A stretch of DNA of 64,000 nt, taken from CAZJLP01 sp964546955 (GTDB taxonomy: Bacteria > Verrucomicrobiota > Verrucomicrobiia > Opitutales > Opitutaceae). Positions 10,083-18,340 of the stretch are shown piece by piece. Within the stretch, counting starts at the first letter, position 1. The number at the start of each line of letters is the position of its first letter. The stretch is taken from the NCBI GenBank assembly GCA_964546955.1, contig CAZJLP010000023.1, positions 1 through 64,000 on the forward strand, in the 5' to 3' direction. Below the pieces are notes generated by a model. That model was not told where the DNA came from, searched no databases, and saw only the letters and a list, made by a program, of their open reading frames with translations. A program made the position numbers and the translations under genes.

Positions 10083-10469
10083 TTATTGGCCGTTGCGGCG
10101 GAATTTCACGACGCGACTGTCCTCGGTGCCCGCGGCGCGGTACTTGATCTCGATCTCCACTAGTTCGCCGCTGAAGGTAACTTCGAGGTTTTCGAGCGTG
10201 AGGCGGTGGCCGAGCCACTTGTTGATCGACTGGGTGAGACGCGCCTTGGTCACCCCGCGGAGCACGTCGCTGGTGGGTTCGAAGACCAGCTTGCGCGCGC
10301 CGCCGCCGAATTCAGGCAGGAAGGGACGTTCGCCGGGGGAGGTCAGGATAAGCTGGAGCAGTTCGTGGTGGACGTGCTCGGCGTGCGTGGCGGGCGCGGC
10401 GGTGCGTCCATCGGCCCCCACGCGGAAAGGGAAGGAAAGGTGCCGGCCGGCTGGGTCGCTGCTGCTCAT
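10083..10469 (-). CDS. GPW/gp25-like baseplate wedge protein
   Basis: A 128-residue protein of the gp25 family, the small wedge subunit that links the baseplate to the first sheath layer and nucleates sheath assembly. The key segment is LTSPGERPFLPEFGGG near residues 42-57, the EPR-like core seen in gp25/TssE proteins, here as GERPF. I place the start at the ATG at 10469 because it overlaps the stop of the PAAR-like gene in an ATGA junction. A longer open frame extends upstream, but it would run across that gene in another frame. It sits directly before the J-like genes, the usual order in these clusters. Confidence 0.9.
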   Translation of the reverse strand: MSSSDPAGRHLSFPFRVGADGRTAAPATHAEHVHHELLQLILTSPGERPFLPEFGGGARKLVFEPTSDVLRGVTKARLTQSINKWLGHRLTLENLEVTFSGELVEIEIKYRAAGTEDSRVVKFRRNGQ

Positions 10470-10795
10470 GTGCCTTGGACTGTGCTTTGGACGTTGGAGA
10501 TCGTAGCGGTGCCTTGGGGCCCCGTGGCGCTTTGGCAGAGGCCCGTGCTGTTCTGGAGCAGTACGGGCACTTGGTTTACCTTGGTCTGGGATGCACCGGT
10601 TACCCAGGTGACCATCAGGCAAGGGGAGGGCGTGATCCCCTTCATGAATGGGCAGCCGGAGACCGTGTGGACGTCGGTTTGAAGGAGGGCGAAGGCCCCG
10701 TCGATTTTCATCGATGTGTTGCCGGTGGTCGTGAGTTGGACGGCGCCCCCATGCGTGCATTGCGCGGAACTCTGCGTGGTGAGGATGAAAGGCAT
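10466..10795 (-). CDS. PAAR-like spike tip protein
   Basis: A 109-residue protein whose Cys/His spacing (SAQCTHGG near the start, then SGCPF, SPC and STGLC) and glycine-rich turns resemble PAAR-like (DUF4280-type) proteins. These fold into a small metal-binding cone that sharpens the tip of contractile-tail spikes and can carry effectors. It lies between the gp5/VgrG-type spike gene, 12 bases upstream, and gp25, which it overlaps by 4 bases. This position supports a tip role. No toxin extension is present. The assignment rests on pattern and context, since PAAR repeats are hard to see by eye. Confidence 0.8.
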   Translation of the reverse strand: MPFILTTQSSAQCTHGGAVQLTTTGNTSMKIDGAFALLQTDVHTVSGCPFMKGITPSPCLMVTWVTGASQTKVNQVPVLLQNSTGLCQSATGPQGTATISNVQSTVQGT

Positions 10796-10807
10796 GGGAA
10801 GAAAAGT

Positions 10808-11398
10808 TCAGGCTCCGACTTTGAGCGCGTCGTTCACCAGGCTCGCGCCCGCCGTAGTGATTTTAACCATACCGTTGTTGATGTTGATCTCGGCCTGACC
10901 GATCGCGATTTCGCATTGGCCGAATTTGAGCGTGATACCGCTGGAGTTCATGACGATTTCGCCTCCGCCGGCGTCGGCGCCCTTCGCGTAGAGCAGCTTC
11001 ACTTCGTCGGCGTCGTCATCGAGAACAAGCTGGTGACCGGCGGTGGTCGTGAGTACGCGTGCCTTGGTCGAACAGGGTTTGGGAACCTCGCTCTTGGCCG
11101 ACCACCACGAGCCGGTCCATATCGGGTGTGACGGATTGCCCCCCTCGAATTCGATCCAGACTCCGTCATCGACCTCGGGGAGGGCGAAGAGCCCGTGTCC
11201 GGGGCCGCCAAACGGTAGTGCGGGCAAGGCCCAAAAGGAATCGAGTTCGCCCAAGACCGCGGGAACGATGGCCTTGATGCGACCAATCTCCTCCGGATCG
11301 TTCACGTCCGTGACCTTGCCCCGGTACTTGCCGAAGAACCGGGTGCTCATGAAATCGGCCATCTGGCCGAGAAGCTGTTCAGTGTCGGTGGCGGGCAT
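10808..11398 (-). CDS. gp5/VgrG-type spike protein (OB-fold and beta-helix)
   Basis: A 196-residue protein. Residues 20-95 (FFGKYRGKVTDVNDPEEIGR, then LPFGGPGHGLFALPEVDDGV and FEGGNPSHPIWTGSWW) form the gp5-type OB-fold of VgrG/gpV spikes. The tail (residues 110-196) has the repeating polar/hydrophobic pattern of the spike beta-helix. The ATG at 11398 overlaps the last base of the gpD hub gene, so hub and spike are separate coupled genes instead of one VgrG fusion. A much longer open frame in the same phase continues upstream but is antisense-like, Arg-rich sequence over the hub gene and is not used. The protein should trimerise under the PAAR tip. Confidence 0.9.
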   Translation of the reverse strand: MPATDTEQLLGQMADFMSTRFFGKYRGKVTDVNDPEEIGRIKAIVPAVLGELDSFWALPALPFGGPGHGLFALPEVDDGVWIEFEGGNPSHPIWTGSWWSAKSEVPKPCSTKARVLTTTAGHQLVLDDDADEVKLLYAKGADAGGGEIVMNSSGITLKFGQCEIAIGQAEININNGMVKITTAGASLVNDALKVGA

Positions 11399-12522
11399 TA
11401 GAAAATAGATGAAGCGAGATCGGTGATGGACGGATTCAGCGTGGCTCGCACTTGTCGCTGCACGGTGAACTCCTCGGTGTGATCGGAGCGGGTGATGACG
11501 TGACGCACCCGCTTGATCAGGTACGTGCCGCTGAGGCTGGTCGCGCCGGCCTGGACGCTGATGAGCTGGTAGGGGGTCAAGACACCGGCATAGCGGCCCG
11601 AAAAAACCTGTCCGGTGGCCTCGAAGGTGTAACTGCTGGCAATCGATTGGGCGCGCGCAAGCGCGTCGGGATCGACGCCGGTCGCGATAGCGGGGTTTGG
11701 CAGGCGTGTAGCCGGAGGTGTGGCAGAATCGGGTTCGCCGCCCCCCAAAAGGGTCTCGTCTTGAAATGAACCGGAGCTCGCAAAGGTCCCGCGATCGCTG
11801 AGGCTGAGGGTTTGGATCTGGTAGGTGCTGGCGCTTTGATTGTCGTTTTGCACCTCGAAGCTCATCACATTGCGGTTGGCTCCAAGAAGGATGAGCGGAT
11901 CCAGCGACGGGGTTTCGGTCGAGTCGGGAAAGGAGCAGAAGAAGCCGCGGCTCTCGGCGTCCACGGTGGCCCCGGGGAGCACATAGGCGTGCAGGCCGTT
12001 GCGCTCGGCGAGGCGACGGAGAAAACCGGCGTTGGTGCCGCGCTGAACCTCGGCGCCCTCGAGGGGCTGCGCGGGGGCGTTGAGGGTGGCGATCGTTTCC
12101 GGCGTGATGTTGACCAAATCGCTGTTGAAAAGCTGTCGGGCGATGTCGGCGTCGGAAAGCCCTTCGGAGATCGCGATGACGTCCGTGCGATTGAGAAGTG
12201 CGGAATCGTCGTGAATGCGGAGTACGACCTGACTTTGACCCGGTTCGGAATTGAGCTGCGTATCGTAGCCGACGACGGGACCGTCGATGAGCGGAACCCA
12301 CGGGTCGGTATCGATTTGCAATTCAATGCGGATGCGCTCGTAGCCGATGTCCGTTTCAAGCTCTGTCCAAGACCCGTCCTCGCTGAGGCATTGCGGCAGG
12401 GTGATGCGCGCTTCCCAGGTGTGATCGACTTCCTGGTCGATGCTGATGCTGAGAATGCGCGCGAGCCATTCCGCGGGAGCAGGTTCCTTGTCGAGATAGA
12501 CTTTGAAACGTTTGGAAGGCAT
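11398..12522 (-). CDS. gpD / late control D-type hub protein
   Basis: A 374-residue protein of the phage late control D (gp27-like) family, which forms the baseplate hub between tube and spike. Visible family features are the SDADIARQLFNSD segment near residue 123, RGTNAGFLRRLAERNGLHAY near residue 160, and the C-terminal SGTYLIKRVRHVI before a beta-rich end. It precedes the separate gp5-type spike gene with a 1-base overlap, so the two together replace a VgrG. The ATG at 12522 follows a 17-base spacer after the unknown 105-residue gene. I am confident in the family. Confidence 0.9.
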   Translation of the reverse strand: MPSKRFKVYLDKEPAPAEWLARILSISIDQEVDHTWEARITLPQCLSEDGSWTELETDIGYERIRIELQIDTDPWVPLIDGPVVGYDTQLNSEPGQSQVVLRIHDDSALLNRTDVIAISEGLSDADIARQLFNSDLVNITPETIATLNAPAQPLEGAEVQRGTNAGFLRRLAERNGLHAYVLPGATVDAESRGFFCSFPDSTETPSLDPLILLGANRNVMSFEVQNDNQSASTYQIQTLSLSDRGTFASSGSFQDETLLGGGEPDSATPPATRLPNPAIATGVDPDALARAQSIASSYTFEATGQVFSGRYAGVLTPYQLISVQAGATSLSGTYLIKRVRHVITRSDHTEEFTVQRQVRATLNPSITDLASSIF

Positions 12523-12539
12523 GGGCTGATCAAAAGATA

Positions 12540-12857
12540 TCAGGCGCGAAGCGCCCGCCGCTCACTGTGGACAGTCTCGCCTCTCGCCGGGGAAAGGATC
12601 GTTCGCGCTGATTTGCACCGTTGGATTAACGCATCGGCGTTGCCGATCTGCCGAAGGCGATCCGCCGTTTCGAGAGTCACGTTCGAACTGTTCCCGTTGA
12701 GCCGTGGGTGGTCTTGATTTGGAAAGATGCAGGCGGGCGAGTTCGATGAAAGGCGGGCCTGGGGGAGAACAAGGTCCGACCAAAGCTGACGCCGGCTCGG
12801 CAGGACGCCTCGCCCCACCTTGGTCTGTCCGTCGGTCAGCATCTCCCAGATATTCAT
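12540..12857 (-). CDS. Hypothetical protein, 105 residues, inside the injection-system operon
   Basis: I do not recognise this protein. It begins MNIWEMLTDGQTK, contains two cysteines and a polar middle, and ends in a basic tail (SERRALRA). The case for a real gene is positional. It fills the gap between the LysM gene (12-base spacer) and the gpD hub gene (17-base spacer) almost exactly, on the operon strand, with codons ending mostly in G or C like its neighbours. A GGA triplet lies directly before the ATG, so the ribosome site is weak. Its slot between tube-adaptor and hub genes would suit an adaptor, chaperone or cargo, but nothing in the sequence says which. It could also be decayed or spurious. 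Confidence 0.5.
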   Translation of the reverse strand: MNIWEMLTDGQTKVGRGVLPSRRQLWSDLVLPQARLSSNSPACIFPNQDHPRLNGNSSNVTLETADRLRQIGNADALIQRCKSARTILSPARGETVHSERRALRA

Positions 12858-12869
12858 TCCAGTTTGGCG

Positions 12870-13142
12870 TTAGGCGGAGGGAAGGCTCAGCGAGTCCCCA
12901 GTTTTTGCCGTGAGATCGTTGGCTTGCAGGGCGGTGTTGGCGTCGGCAATGTGCCAGAACTTTGTCGCGTCGCTGTGGTAGGTGTGCGCGAGAAGGTCGA
13001 GGCGATCGTTGTCCAAGACCGTATAGGCGGAGCCGGTCGTCGCGGGGAGCGGGCGCAGTTTAAGCGCGGTAACGCTGCGGCCGTCGCGGGTGGTGGTCTC
13101 GACCGTGTCGACCTTGGCGTAGCGGGAGGTTTCGAGGAACAT
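12870..13142 (-). CDS. LysM-like domain protein of the injection system
   Basis: A 90-residue protein. Residues 38-88 (YTVLDNDRLDLLAHTYHSDA, then FWHIADANTAL and the C-terminal SLSLPSA) follow the LysM pattern of a 45-50 residue fold. In contractile phages and Afp/PVC systems, LysM proteins (gp53 or Afp7-like) sit at the tube-baseplate junction instead of binding the cell wall. Here the domain is a separate gene, 8 bases after the CIS-tube-domain gene; in several described systems the two are fused. The short N-terminus (FLETSRYAKVDTVETT) is beta-like. A role as tube initiator at the baseplate is inferred from family and position. Confidence 0.85.
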   Translation of the reverse strand: MFLETSRYAKVDTVETTTRDGRSVTALKLRPLPATTGSAYTVLDNDRLDLLAHTYHSDATKFWHIADANTALQANDLTAKTGDSLSLPSA

Positions 13143-13150
13143 GGTGAGGA

Positions 13151-13825
13151 TTAGAGCGGGATAAGTTCGACGATCTGTTCGGCGGTGTTGGCGAGATTGG
13201 CGATGGCCTGGGCTTCCTTGGCGATGGTGGTGTACATCAGTGCGCCCTTCGCGAGCTCGTCATCAGAGCATGAATCGATGGCGTTCACGCTGAGCTCAAT
13301 TTCAACCTCGGCCTGGACCGGATTAAGCAGGCTGTCGTATTGCTGCTCCGTGATACGCATCGAAGTGATGATTACCGGAAGCACACGGGTGAGGCCCCAG
13401 ATGAAAATTATCTTCGGGAATTTTTCGCGGGGAATGGCCTGGGTCGGTTCCTCCTCATCGCCACCGAGGCCGAGGGCGTCTCCGACGGCGTCGATCGCTG
13501 CGCCGATCGCGCCGGCGATATTCGAACTTGGCAGCACCATCTTCTCCAGAGCGCAGAGCTGCGGCCCCACCCCGAACAGACGCGCGAGGACTTTGTCGTC
13601 CTTCAAGTGGTCCGCGGCGGAAAAATGAGCGGTGAAGGAAATCGTTTCGAACACCGTCTCGCCCGCCTGGGACGTCTCGCGAGACGCGCTGCTGCCGGGC
13701 CGCTCGGGAATCTGGAGGCTGCGGGTGAGCGATTCCGGATTGAACTGAAAGATCACCACGTTGGGAATCGGACCGATGAGGCCGGAACCGTATTCGATCA
13801 ATGCGCCGCGAAGGAGGAAGGACAT
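13151..13825 (-). CDS. Contractile injection system tube/adaptor protein (CIS_tube-like)
   Basis: A 224-residue protein with the hallmark FQFNPESLTRSLQIPE at residues 27-42, matching the N-terminal CIS tube domain of Afp7-type proteins that connect the inner tube to the hub. A C-terminal helix-rich part (MRITEQQYDSLLNPVQAEVE) follows a glycine- and acid-rich linker (GLGGDEEEPTQ). I chose the ATG at 13825 because it lies 2 bases after the stop of the upstream small gene; the frame is open further upstream, but that stretch is antisense to it. The LysM domain normally fused at the C-terminus is encoded by the next gene. Confidence 0.85.
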   Translation of the reverse strand: MSFLLRGALIEYGSGLIGPIPNVVIFQFNPESLTRSLQIPERPGSSASRETSQAGETVFETISFTAHFSAADHLKDDKVLARLFGVGPQLCALEKMVLPSSNIAGAIGAAIDAVGDALGLGGDEEEPTQAIPREKFPKIIFIWGLTRVLPVIITSMRITEQQYDSLLNPVQAEVEIELSVNAIDSCSDDELAKGALMYTTIAKEAQAIANLANTAEQIVELIPL

Positions 13826-13827
13826 GG

Positions 13828-14064
13828 CTAGGAGCGGGGGGCTGAAGAAAGTTGCGACGCGACGTGGCGGGCGATCTCTGCCGGGGAGTTGGCGGCGGAC
13901 GCCGGAACCGTGACGTTCAGCAGAGAGACTTTTCCGGCGGCGGCCTGGGTACCGATGCTTTCGGCGAGTGCGGGCCCTAGTGCGTTGGCGGCGGCGCGGG
14001 CCGACGCAGGGGCGAGGCCCCGCGTGCGGAGGACGAGACGATCGATGCGCAGGGTGGTTTTCAC
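13828..14064 (-). CDS. Small conserved protein of the injection cluster
   Basis: A 78-residue protein with start MKTTLRIDRLVLRTRGL, an Ala-rich middle (ARAAANALGPALAESI) and SPAEIARHVASQL near the end. The beta strand followed by two helices resembles small unnamed proteins that often sit beside the ATPase gene in such clusters; I know no function for them. The start codon is GTG at 14064, whose GTGA overlaps the ATPase stop, and the stop lies 2 bases before the CIS-tube gene. This coupling on both sides is strong evidence that it is expressed. It may be a structural or assembly subunit. Confidence 0.7.
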   Translation of the reverse strand: MKTTLRIDRLVLRTRGLAPASARAAANALGPALAESIGTQAAAGKVSLLNVTVPASAANSPAEIARHVASQLSSAPRS

Positions 14065-16205
14065 GGTGCACCTTCCAATCGCCGGATTGCGGCGGCGTAC
14101 GGACCGAACTGGTCGAGGGCGACCGTGCGGTCCAACTTTTCATACTCGCGCTTCACCGCGACGGCGACCGCCTCCATGGTGAGGGCTCGGTCCTCGCGAC
14201 CGGCGGATTGCAAGCAGGCGTTGAACACGGCGGAGCGGATGTGTCCCCCGGCGAGGGGAAAACGCTGGGCGAGGAAGCCGAAGTCGATGGCGTCCGTACT
14301 CACGCCGGCGGGCATGACCTGCTTCCAAATGCGCAACCGCTCGTCCACGCCCGGCAAGGGGAAGTCGATCACATAGCGCAGGCGGCGCATGAACGCTTCG
14401 TCCAGATCGCGTTTGCGATTGGTGGCGAGGATCGCGAGCCCTTTGAAACGCTCCATGCGCTCGAGTAGGTAGCTTACCTCGAGGTTGGCATAACGATCGT
14501 GAGCATCGCGGACCTCCGTGCGTTTGCCGAAGAGCGAATCTGCTTCGTCGAAGAAGAGGATCACGTCGGCCGCGTCGGCGGCGTCGAAAAGGCGGCGGAG
14601 GTTTTTCTCCGTTTCGCCGATGTACTTGTTGACGACCTGAGACAGGTCGATGCGGAAAAGCGGGAGCTTGAGGCGGTCCGCGAGGGCTTCGGCCGCCATG
14701 GTTTTTCCAGTTCCGGGCGGGCCCGCAAAGAGGGCGGACAGGCCGCTTTCATTCCAGGCGCGAGCCGTGCCCCAGTCGTAATGCACCTCGGCGAGATTTT
14801 CCATAGCACGCACGATTTCCTGCAGCGTGCGGTGCTGTTTGGGCGGCAGCATGAGCTCGTTAAAACCGAAGCGCGGAGTCACGGGCTGGGCGAGTTCGCC
14901 GATGTCGAAACTCAATTCGGCCCGGCAGGCGGCGTGGAGATCGTCGGCGGTGAGCGTCCGGTGCAAGCCGCGCAAGCCGCGGGTGAGGGAAACGATTGTT
15001 TCGCGTTCGCAACGGTAGCGGCGGGCGCATTCCTGGATGGCGGGTTCTAGTCCGGCCGTGAGTTTGGGGCCGAGTTGTTCGGTCCAGAGGTCGCGCCGTT
15101 CGCTATAAGTCGTCGAAGCCAGCCGCAAGGTCGGCAGGAGGCAGGAGGAAGCGCCGAGGCGTTTGACCAGAGTCTTGTCAGTCAGGCCGACGATCAACGT
15201 GACCGGGACGGGCGGAAGGGCGGCCGGAAGCAGCGCGGCCGGGCGATGGTGGTCGTCGACCCGCTCAGCGTCAAAACTCGCGTACAGGACGGTGCCGCGA
15301 AGCCAGGCGAGGGTGAGGGCGACGGGCACTGCTGCGGGGCTGGCATCGCTCAGGCTGACCAGCGGAGCTTGCAGGCGCTGGGCGAGCGCATCGGCGGTGG
15401 CGGCAAAAGGAGCGCCCTTGGAGCCCAACAGGGGAATGACGCGGATCTGGTGCACGGGCGCGGCTTTGAGCCGGGAGAGCGTGAGTTCAACGCCTTCGGG
15501 CAACGGTCCGGGTTTCGCGAGATTCCGGGGTGAGATCGGGGTGCGCTCGGGATAGACGAGTTGGCGCGCCAACGGGGCGGGAAGCGAAAGTGGGGTTTCC
15601 CAGTCAATGGGAGCGGCGAACTCGTTGCTGCCCGCGGGCTGAGCGGTCTGAAGAAAGGCGTATTTGAATAACGGATGCTGACGGTCAGCGAGCCGAAGGA
15701 TGGCGGCGGGCTCCTCCCAGAGACGTTGGACGAGCGAAAGGGTGGGCTGCGTTTTCGCGGGATCGTTGAGGACGGCCGCGACGACCGACGTGGCCGTGCT
15801 GTCGATCGCCGGAAGCAAAGCGAGGGCGAGAAGGAAGCATTCCGCCGACTCGAGCGAAAGCTCGCGCACGACCCACGCAAACGAGCCGGCGGCGACCGGG
15901 GGAGCGCCCGGCCCGTCGGGGGGAGTGACGTCGAGTAATTCTGACAGATAAGAAGCCGTTTCGTCCTCGCGGAAGAACGCGCCCTTCTGTTCGGCGTAGC
16001 GGGTAAAGTCGAGGGTGGCCGAGAGTTTGTCGCTGTAAGGCGGAAGGGTGCCCGCAACCGCCGCGGTGCCCGGGCTGCGTTCGTGCCAGAGCCAGCACAC
16101 CTCCCGGCGCAACCGCACTGTCACCTGCCGTAGCCAATAACTGGCAAGCGGGTCGCCGGCGGTGACGCCGGGCAAAAAGGTGATGGGCGAAGCGGAAGTG
16201 GGCAT
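14061..16205 (-). CDS. AAA+ ATPase of the injection system (Afp15/Pvc15-like)
   Basis: A 714-residue protein with an N-terminal half of unknown fold and a C-terminal AAA+ module. Walker A is GPPGTGKTMAAEA near residues 492-504, Walker B is VILFFDEADSLFGKRTE near residue 547, followed by the sensor-1-like LAILATNRKRDLDEAF and an arginine-finger-like MRRLRYVIDFPLP. The CDC48/FtsH-like ATPase is a defining gene of Afp-type extracellular systems and is thought to act in assembly; it is not expected to recycle sheath as ClpV does in type VI secretion. It lies 2 bases after the DUF4255 gene and overlaps the next gene by 4 bases. Its presence and the absence of TssJLM genes argue against type VI secretion. 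Confidence 0.93.
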   Translation of the reverse strand: MPTSASPITFLPGVTAGDPLASYWLRQVTVRLRREVCWLWHERSPGTAAVAGTLPPYSDKLSATLDFTRYAEQKGAFFREDETASYLSELLDVTPPDGPGAPPVAAGSFAWVVRELSLESAECFLLALALLPAIDSTATSVVAAVLNDPAKTQPTLSLVQRLWEEPAAILRLADRQHPLFKYAFLQTAQPAGSNEFAAPIDWETPLSLPAPLARQLVYPERTPISPRNLAKPGPLPEGVELTLSRLKAAPVHQIRVIPLLGSKGAPFAATADALAQRLQAPLVSLSDASPAAVPVALTLAWLRGTVLYASFDAERVDDHHRPAALLPAALPPVPVTLIVGLTDKTLVKRLGASSCLLPTLRLASTTYSERRDLWTEQLGPKLTAGLEPAIQECARRYRCERETIVSLTRGLRGLHRTLTADDLHAACRAELSFDIGELAQPVTPRFGFNELMLPPKQHRTLQEIVRAMENLAEVHYDWGTARAWNESGLSALFAGPPGTGKTMAAEALADRLKLPLFRIDLSQVVNKYIGETEKNLRRLFDAADAADVILFFDEADSLFGKRTEVRDAHDRYANLEVSYLLERMERFKGLAILATNRKRDLDEAFMRRLRYVIDFPLPGVDERLRIWKQVMPAGVSTDAIDFGFLAQRFPLAGGHIRSAVFNACLQSAGREDRALTMEAVAVAVKREYEKLDRTVALDQFGPYAAAIRRLEGAP

Positions 16206-16207
16206 GA

Positions 16208-17395
16208 TCAGGCGAGCACGAGACGGGGGCTATTCTTGGCCTGCTGGCCGTTTACGCGGAGGATCACGCGGTACTCGCCAGGCGCGAGAGGCTTCGCGAC
16301 GGCGATCGCGAGCGTGAGCACGGTTTGCGCCGCGTTTGTCGTGACCACGTCGATACTGAGCGCGACTGCGCCGTCGCGGTAAAAAGCGACGACGATATCG
16401 TCTGAAGCGGTGCCGAGGAGTTCGCCCGTAATCGTCACCGGTCCGGAGAGGTTGCCGTCGGTGTCGGCCACGTAGGGCCCCCCGCTCGCGGTCGATACGG
16501 TGGGAAGCAGATACCCCACGATCGGTTCGCTGTAGCGGCTCCGACCGTTGGCCAGGTTCTGACGCGCGAAAATCGGCAGCGCGCCGGCGGAAAGGGATTG
16601 GCCGGGCGCGACGCTCAAGTCGACGCGGCAAGTCAGGCGATCGGGCCGTTGGGCGATGACCGGAACCGGCACATCGCGCAGCAGCACATCGAGGTTGGCC
16701 AAGTGGAGATCCGTGCCGGTGAGCTCGAACGTGCCGTTCAATTCGAAGCGAGTCGGAGAGATACCGCCGAGCGCAGACCCCATCGACGGGATGACGTCCA
16801 GCGAGAAACCGTCCATTCCGATGGTGGCGGCAGGATCCGCCGTATAGTCGATGCCCACCAGGAACGTGTAATCAGGCGGGATGGACGGCGCGATGAGGAC
16901 TGGGCGAACGTGAAAAGCCACCGACAGCCGGTATTTTTCGTCGGTGCCCTGCATGAGATTGGAAAGCAATTCCGCGGTCGCGGTGTCGAAAGTGATCTTG
17001 AGCGGCTCGGGATTGTCCTGGAGGGCCGACAGCACGCCGACGGGCAATAGATTGTGCAGCGGAAGGTAAGCCACCTCCTGCAAGGCGGCGACGGCGCGAC
17101 CGAGGAGTTCGTGCGCGTCGGCACTGTCGCTGAGGCCGGTGTCGTCGAAAGCGGTCACGATGTACTTCAGCGAAAGCCAGAGGGGCGGCGGTTGCCCCTC
17201 TTCAAGGGAGATATTGTGCATCGAGCCCTCGAACTGCGTTTCGTAGAGGAAAAGGTTGATCTTCGGATTAGTGCCTGCGCTCGTCGCCGATTCAGGTCGA
17301 CCGATCGTGACCGAGACGGTGGTGCGCCGCGTGAGGTGGTCGTTCAGGAGCTTCGTGACGGCGCCAATGGAGCGCGGTGTTTCTGCGAGCGGCAT
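16208..17395 (-). CDS. DUF4255 / Pvc16-type tail terminator protein
   Basis: A 395-residue protein. Residues 1-190 carry the DUF4255 (Pvc16 N-terminal) pattern: IGAVTKLLNDHL, INLFLYETQFEGSMHN, PPPLWLSLKYIVTAF and SADAHELLGRAVAALQ. In Afp this protein caps the sheath-tube complex and fixes its length. The C-terminal 200 residues look like one or two Ig/IPT-like beta domains (VDLSVAPGQSLSAGALPIFA and VTITGELLGTASDDIVVAFY), an extension beyond the core. It lies 6 bases after the Pro-rich gene and 2 bases before the ATPase gene. Confidence 0.9.
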   Translation of the reverse strand: MPLAETPRSIGAVTKLLNDHLTRRTTVSVTIGRPESATSAGTNPKINLFLYETQFEGSMHNISLEEGQPPPLWLSLKYIVTAFDDTGLSDSADAHELLGRAVAALQEVAYLPLHNLLPVGVLSALQDNPEPLKITFDTATAELLSNLMQGTDEKYRLSVAFHVRPVLIAPSIPPDYTFLVGIDYTADPAATIGMDGFSLDVIPSMGSALGGISPTRFELNGTFELTGTDLHLANLDVLLRDVPVPVIAQRPDRLTCRVDLSVAPGQSLSAGALPIFARQNLANGRSRYSEPIVGYLLPTVSTASGGPYVADTDGNLSGPVTITGELLGTASDDIVVAFYRDGAVALSIDVVTTNAAQTVLTLAIAVAKPLAPGEYRVILRVNGQQAKNSPRLVLA

Positions 17396-17401
17396 GGCGG
17401 C

Positions 17402-18340
17402 TTAGAGGTAGAAGCCCCGGCGGAGGCGGTTGAGATCGATGGCCGGACGCTGTGAAGCGGGAGCCGAGGCAGCCGGTCGCAGCGTGCGCGGTGCGGTCGG
17501 ACGGCGAACGGGCTTGGATGCGGCGGGTCCTGGTGGCGCCTCGACTTGGATTTGCAGCGTGCCGATCAAGATTTCGATCGTGGATTCCAGGGCGGCCGGG
17601 CGTTCGCCATTTCTCGGAGCCGGCGGTGTCAATGCGATCGGCGCGGTCGCGGGCGATGGAGGAACCGGCGCGGTCGGCGTGGCGCGAGGCGCGACGGTCG
17701 TTTTGGCCGTAGTTGTCGCTGCCGTGGGGCGAGCGGTCGCCGCGGGGGTCGAAGGCTGAGCGGAAATGGGAGCGGACGCCGCGGAGGGTGCGTCGGCGGG
17801 CGGGACGAAGGATCCGGAGGCTGAGCGCCCCAACGCCGGTGGCGTCACCTGCACCGGATTTTGTCCCACCCACCGGAAAACGTGTTCGATCAACTGCTCT
17901 CGCGTCGGCATCGCCACGGGAGCGCTCGGCTCTTCTTTTGGCGTTTGAACCGTGCCCGGGTCCATGCGGTTTGAGCCGCTGTTTTGGTCGGCGCCGCGTT
18001 CTTTTTGTCGGGCTAAGGTCGGAGAATCGGTTTGGGCTTGCCTCGGAACGGAGGGGCCCTGCGAAGCGACAGCATGTTCTGGAGCGGTGGACCCAATTTC
18101 AACGATTCCCGGCTGTTCGACGGCGGACGCTGAAGGGGCCCTGCCGGGAGGAGGCGTAGAGGGAGTCGCCGACGGTGCGAGCGTCGCTTGAGCCTGCATC
18201 GGCGTAGGCAGAGCCTCCGTCGTGATTTCCGAAAACTCCGCGCCGGAGACGGGCGCAGGGGGCAATCCGCGCGCGGCGGACAAAGGCGCGGGTCGGGCGA
18301 GGCCACTGCAGGTGAGCAACTGCTGAAAGTAGTGGTTCAT
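17402..18340 (-). CDS. Pro/Ala/Thr-rich protein of the injection cluster
   Basis: A 312-residue low-complexity protein made mostly of Pro, Ala, Ser and Thr. The parts that look ordered are the first 25 residues (MNHYFQQLLTCSGL), a short helix-like REQLIEHVFRWVGQNP near residue 165, and the C-terminal STIEILIGTLQIQVEA followed by a Pro-rich linker and DLNRLRRGFYL. I associate the IxVxIGxIxV-type strand before a Pro-rich, basic C-terminus with unnamed proteins adjacent to DUF4255 genes in such clusters. The start is the ATG at 18340, which overlaps the upstream stop (ATGA). It could be a flexible linker or length-related protein; at 312 residues it is a weak tape-measure candidate. Confidence 0.75.
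   Translation of the reverse strand: MNHYFQQLLTCSGLARPAPLSAARGLPPAPVSGAEFSEITTEALPTPMQAQATLAPSATPSTPPPGRAPSASAVEQPGIVEIGSTAPEHAVASQGPSVPRQAQTDSPTLARQKERGADQNSGSNRMDPGTVQTPKEEPSAPVAMPTREQLIEHVFRWVGQNPVQVTPPALGRSASGSFVPPADAPSAASAPISAQPSTPAATARPTAATTTAKTTVAPRATPTAPVPPSPATAPIALTPPAPRNGERPAALESTIEILIGTLQIQVEAPPGPAASKPVRRPTAPRTLRPAASAPASQRPAIDLNRLRRGFYL

Noticed and set aside
8474..10147. Plus-strand frame of 557 codons
   Set aside because: Antisense to a confident baseplate gene; residues mirror its codons and show no family pattern.
11398..12301. N-terminal extension of the gp5-type spike gene (frame open to 12301)
   Set aside because: The extension is Arg-rich and overlaps the confident gpD hub gene in another frame; the spike domain starts at the ATG at 11398.
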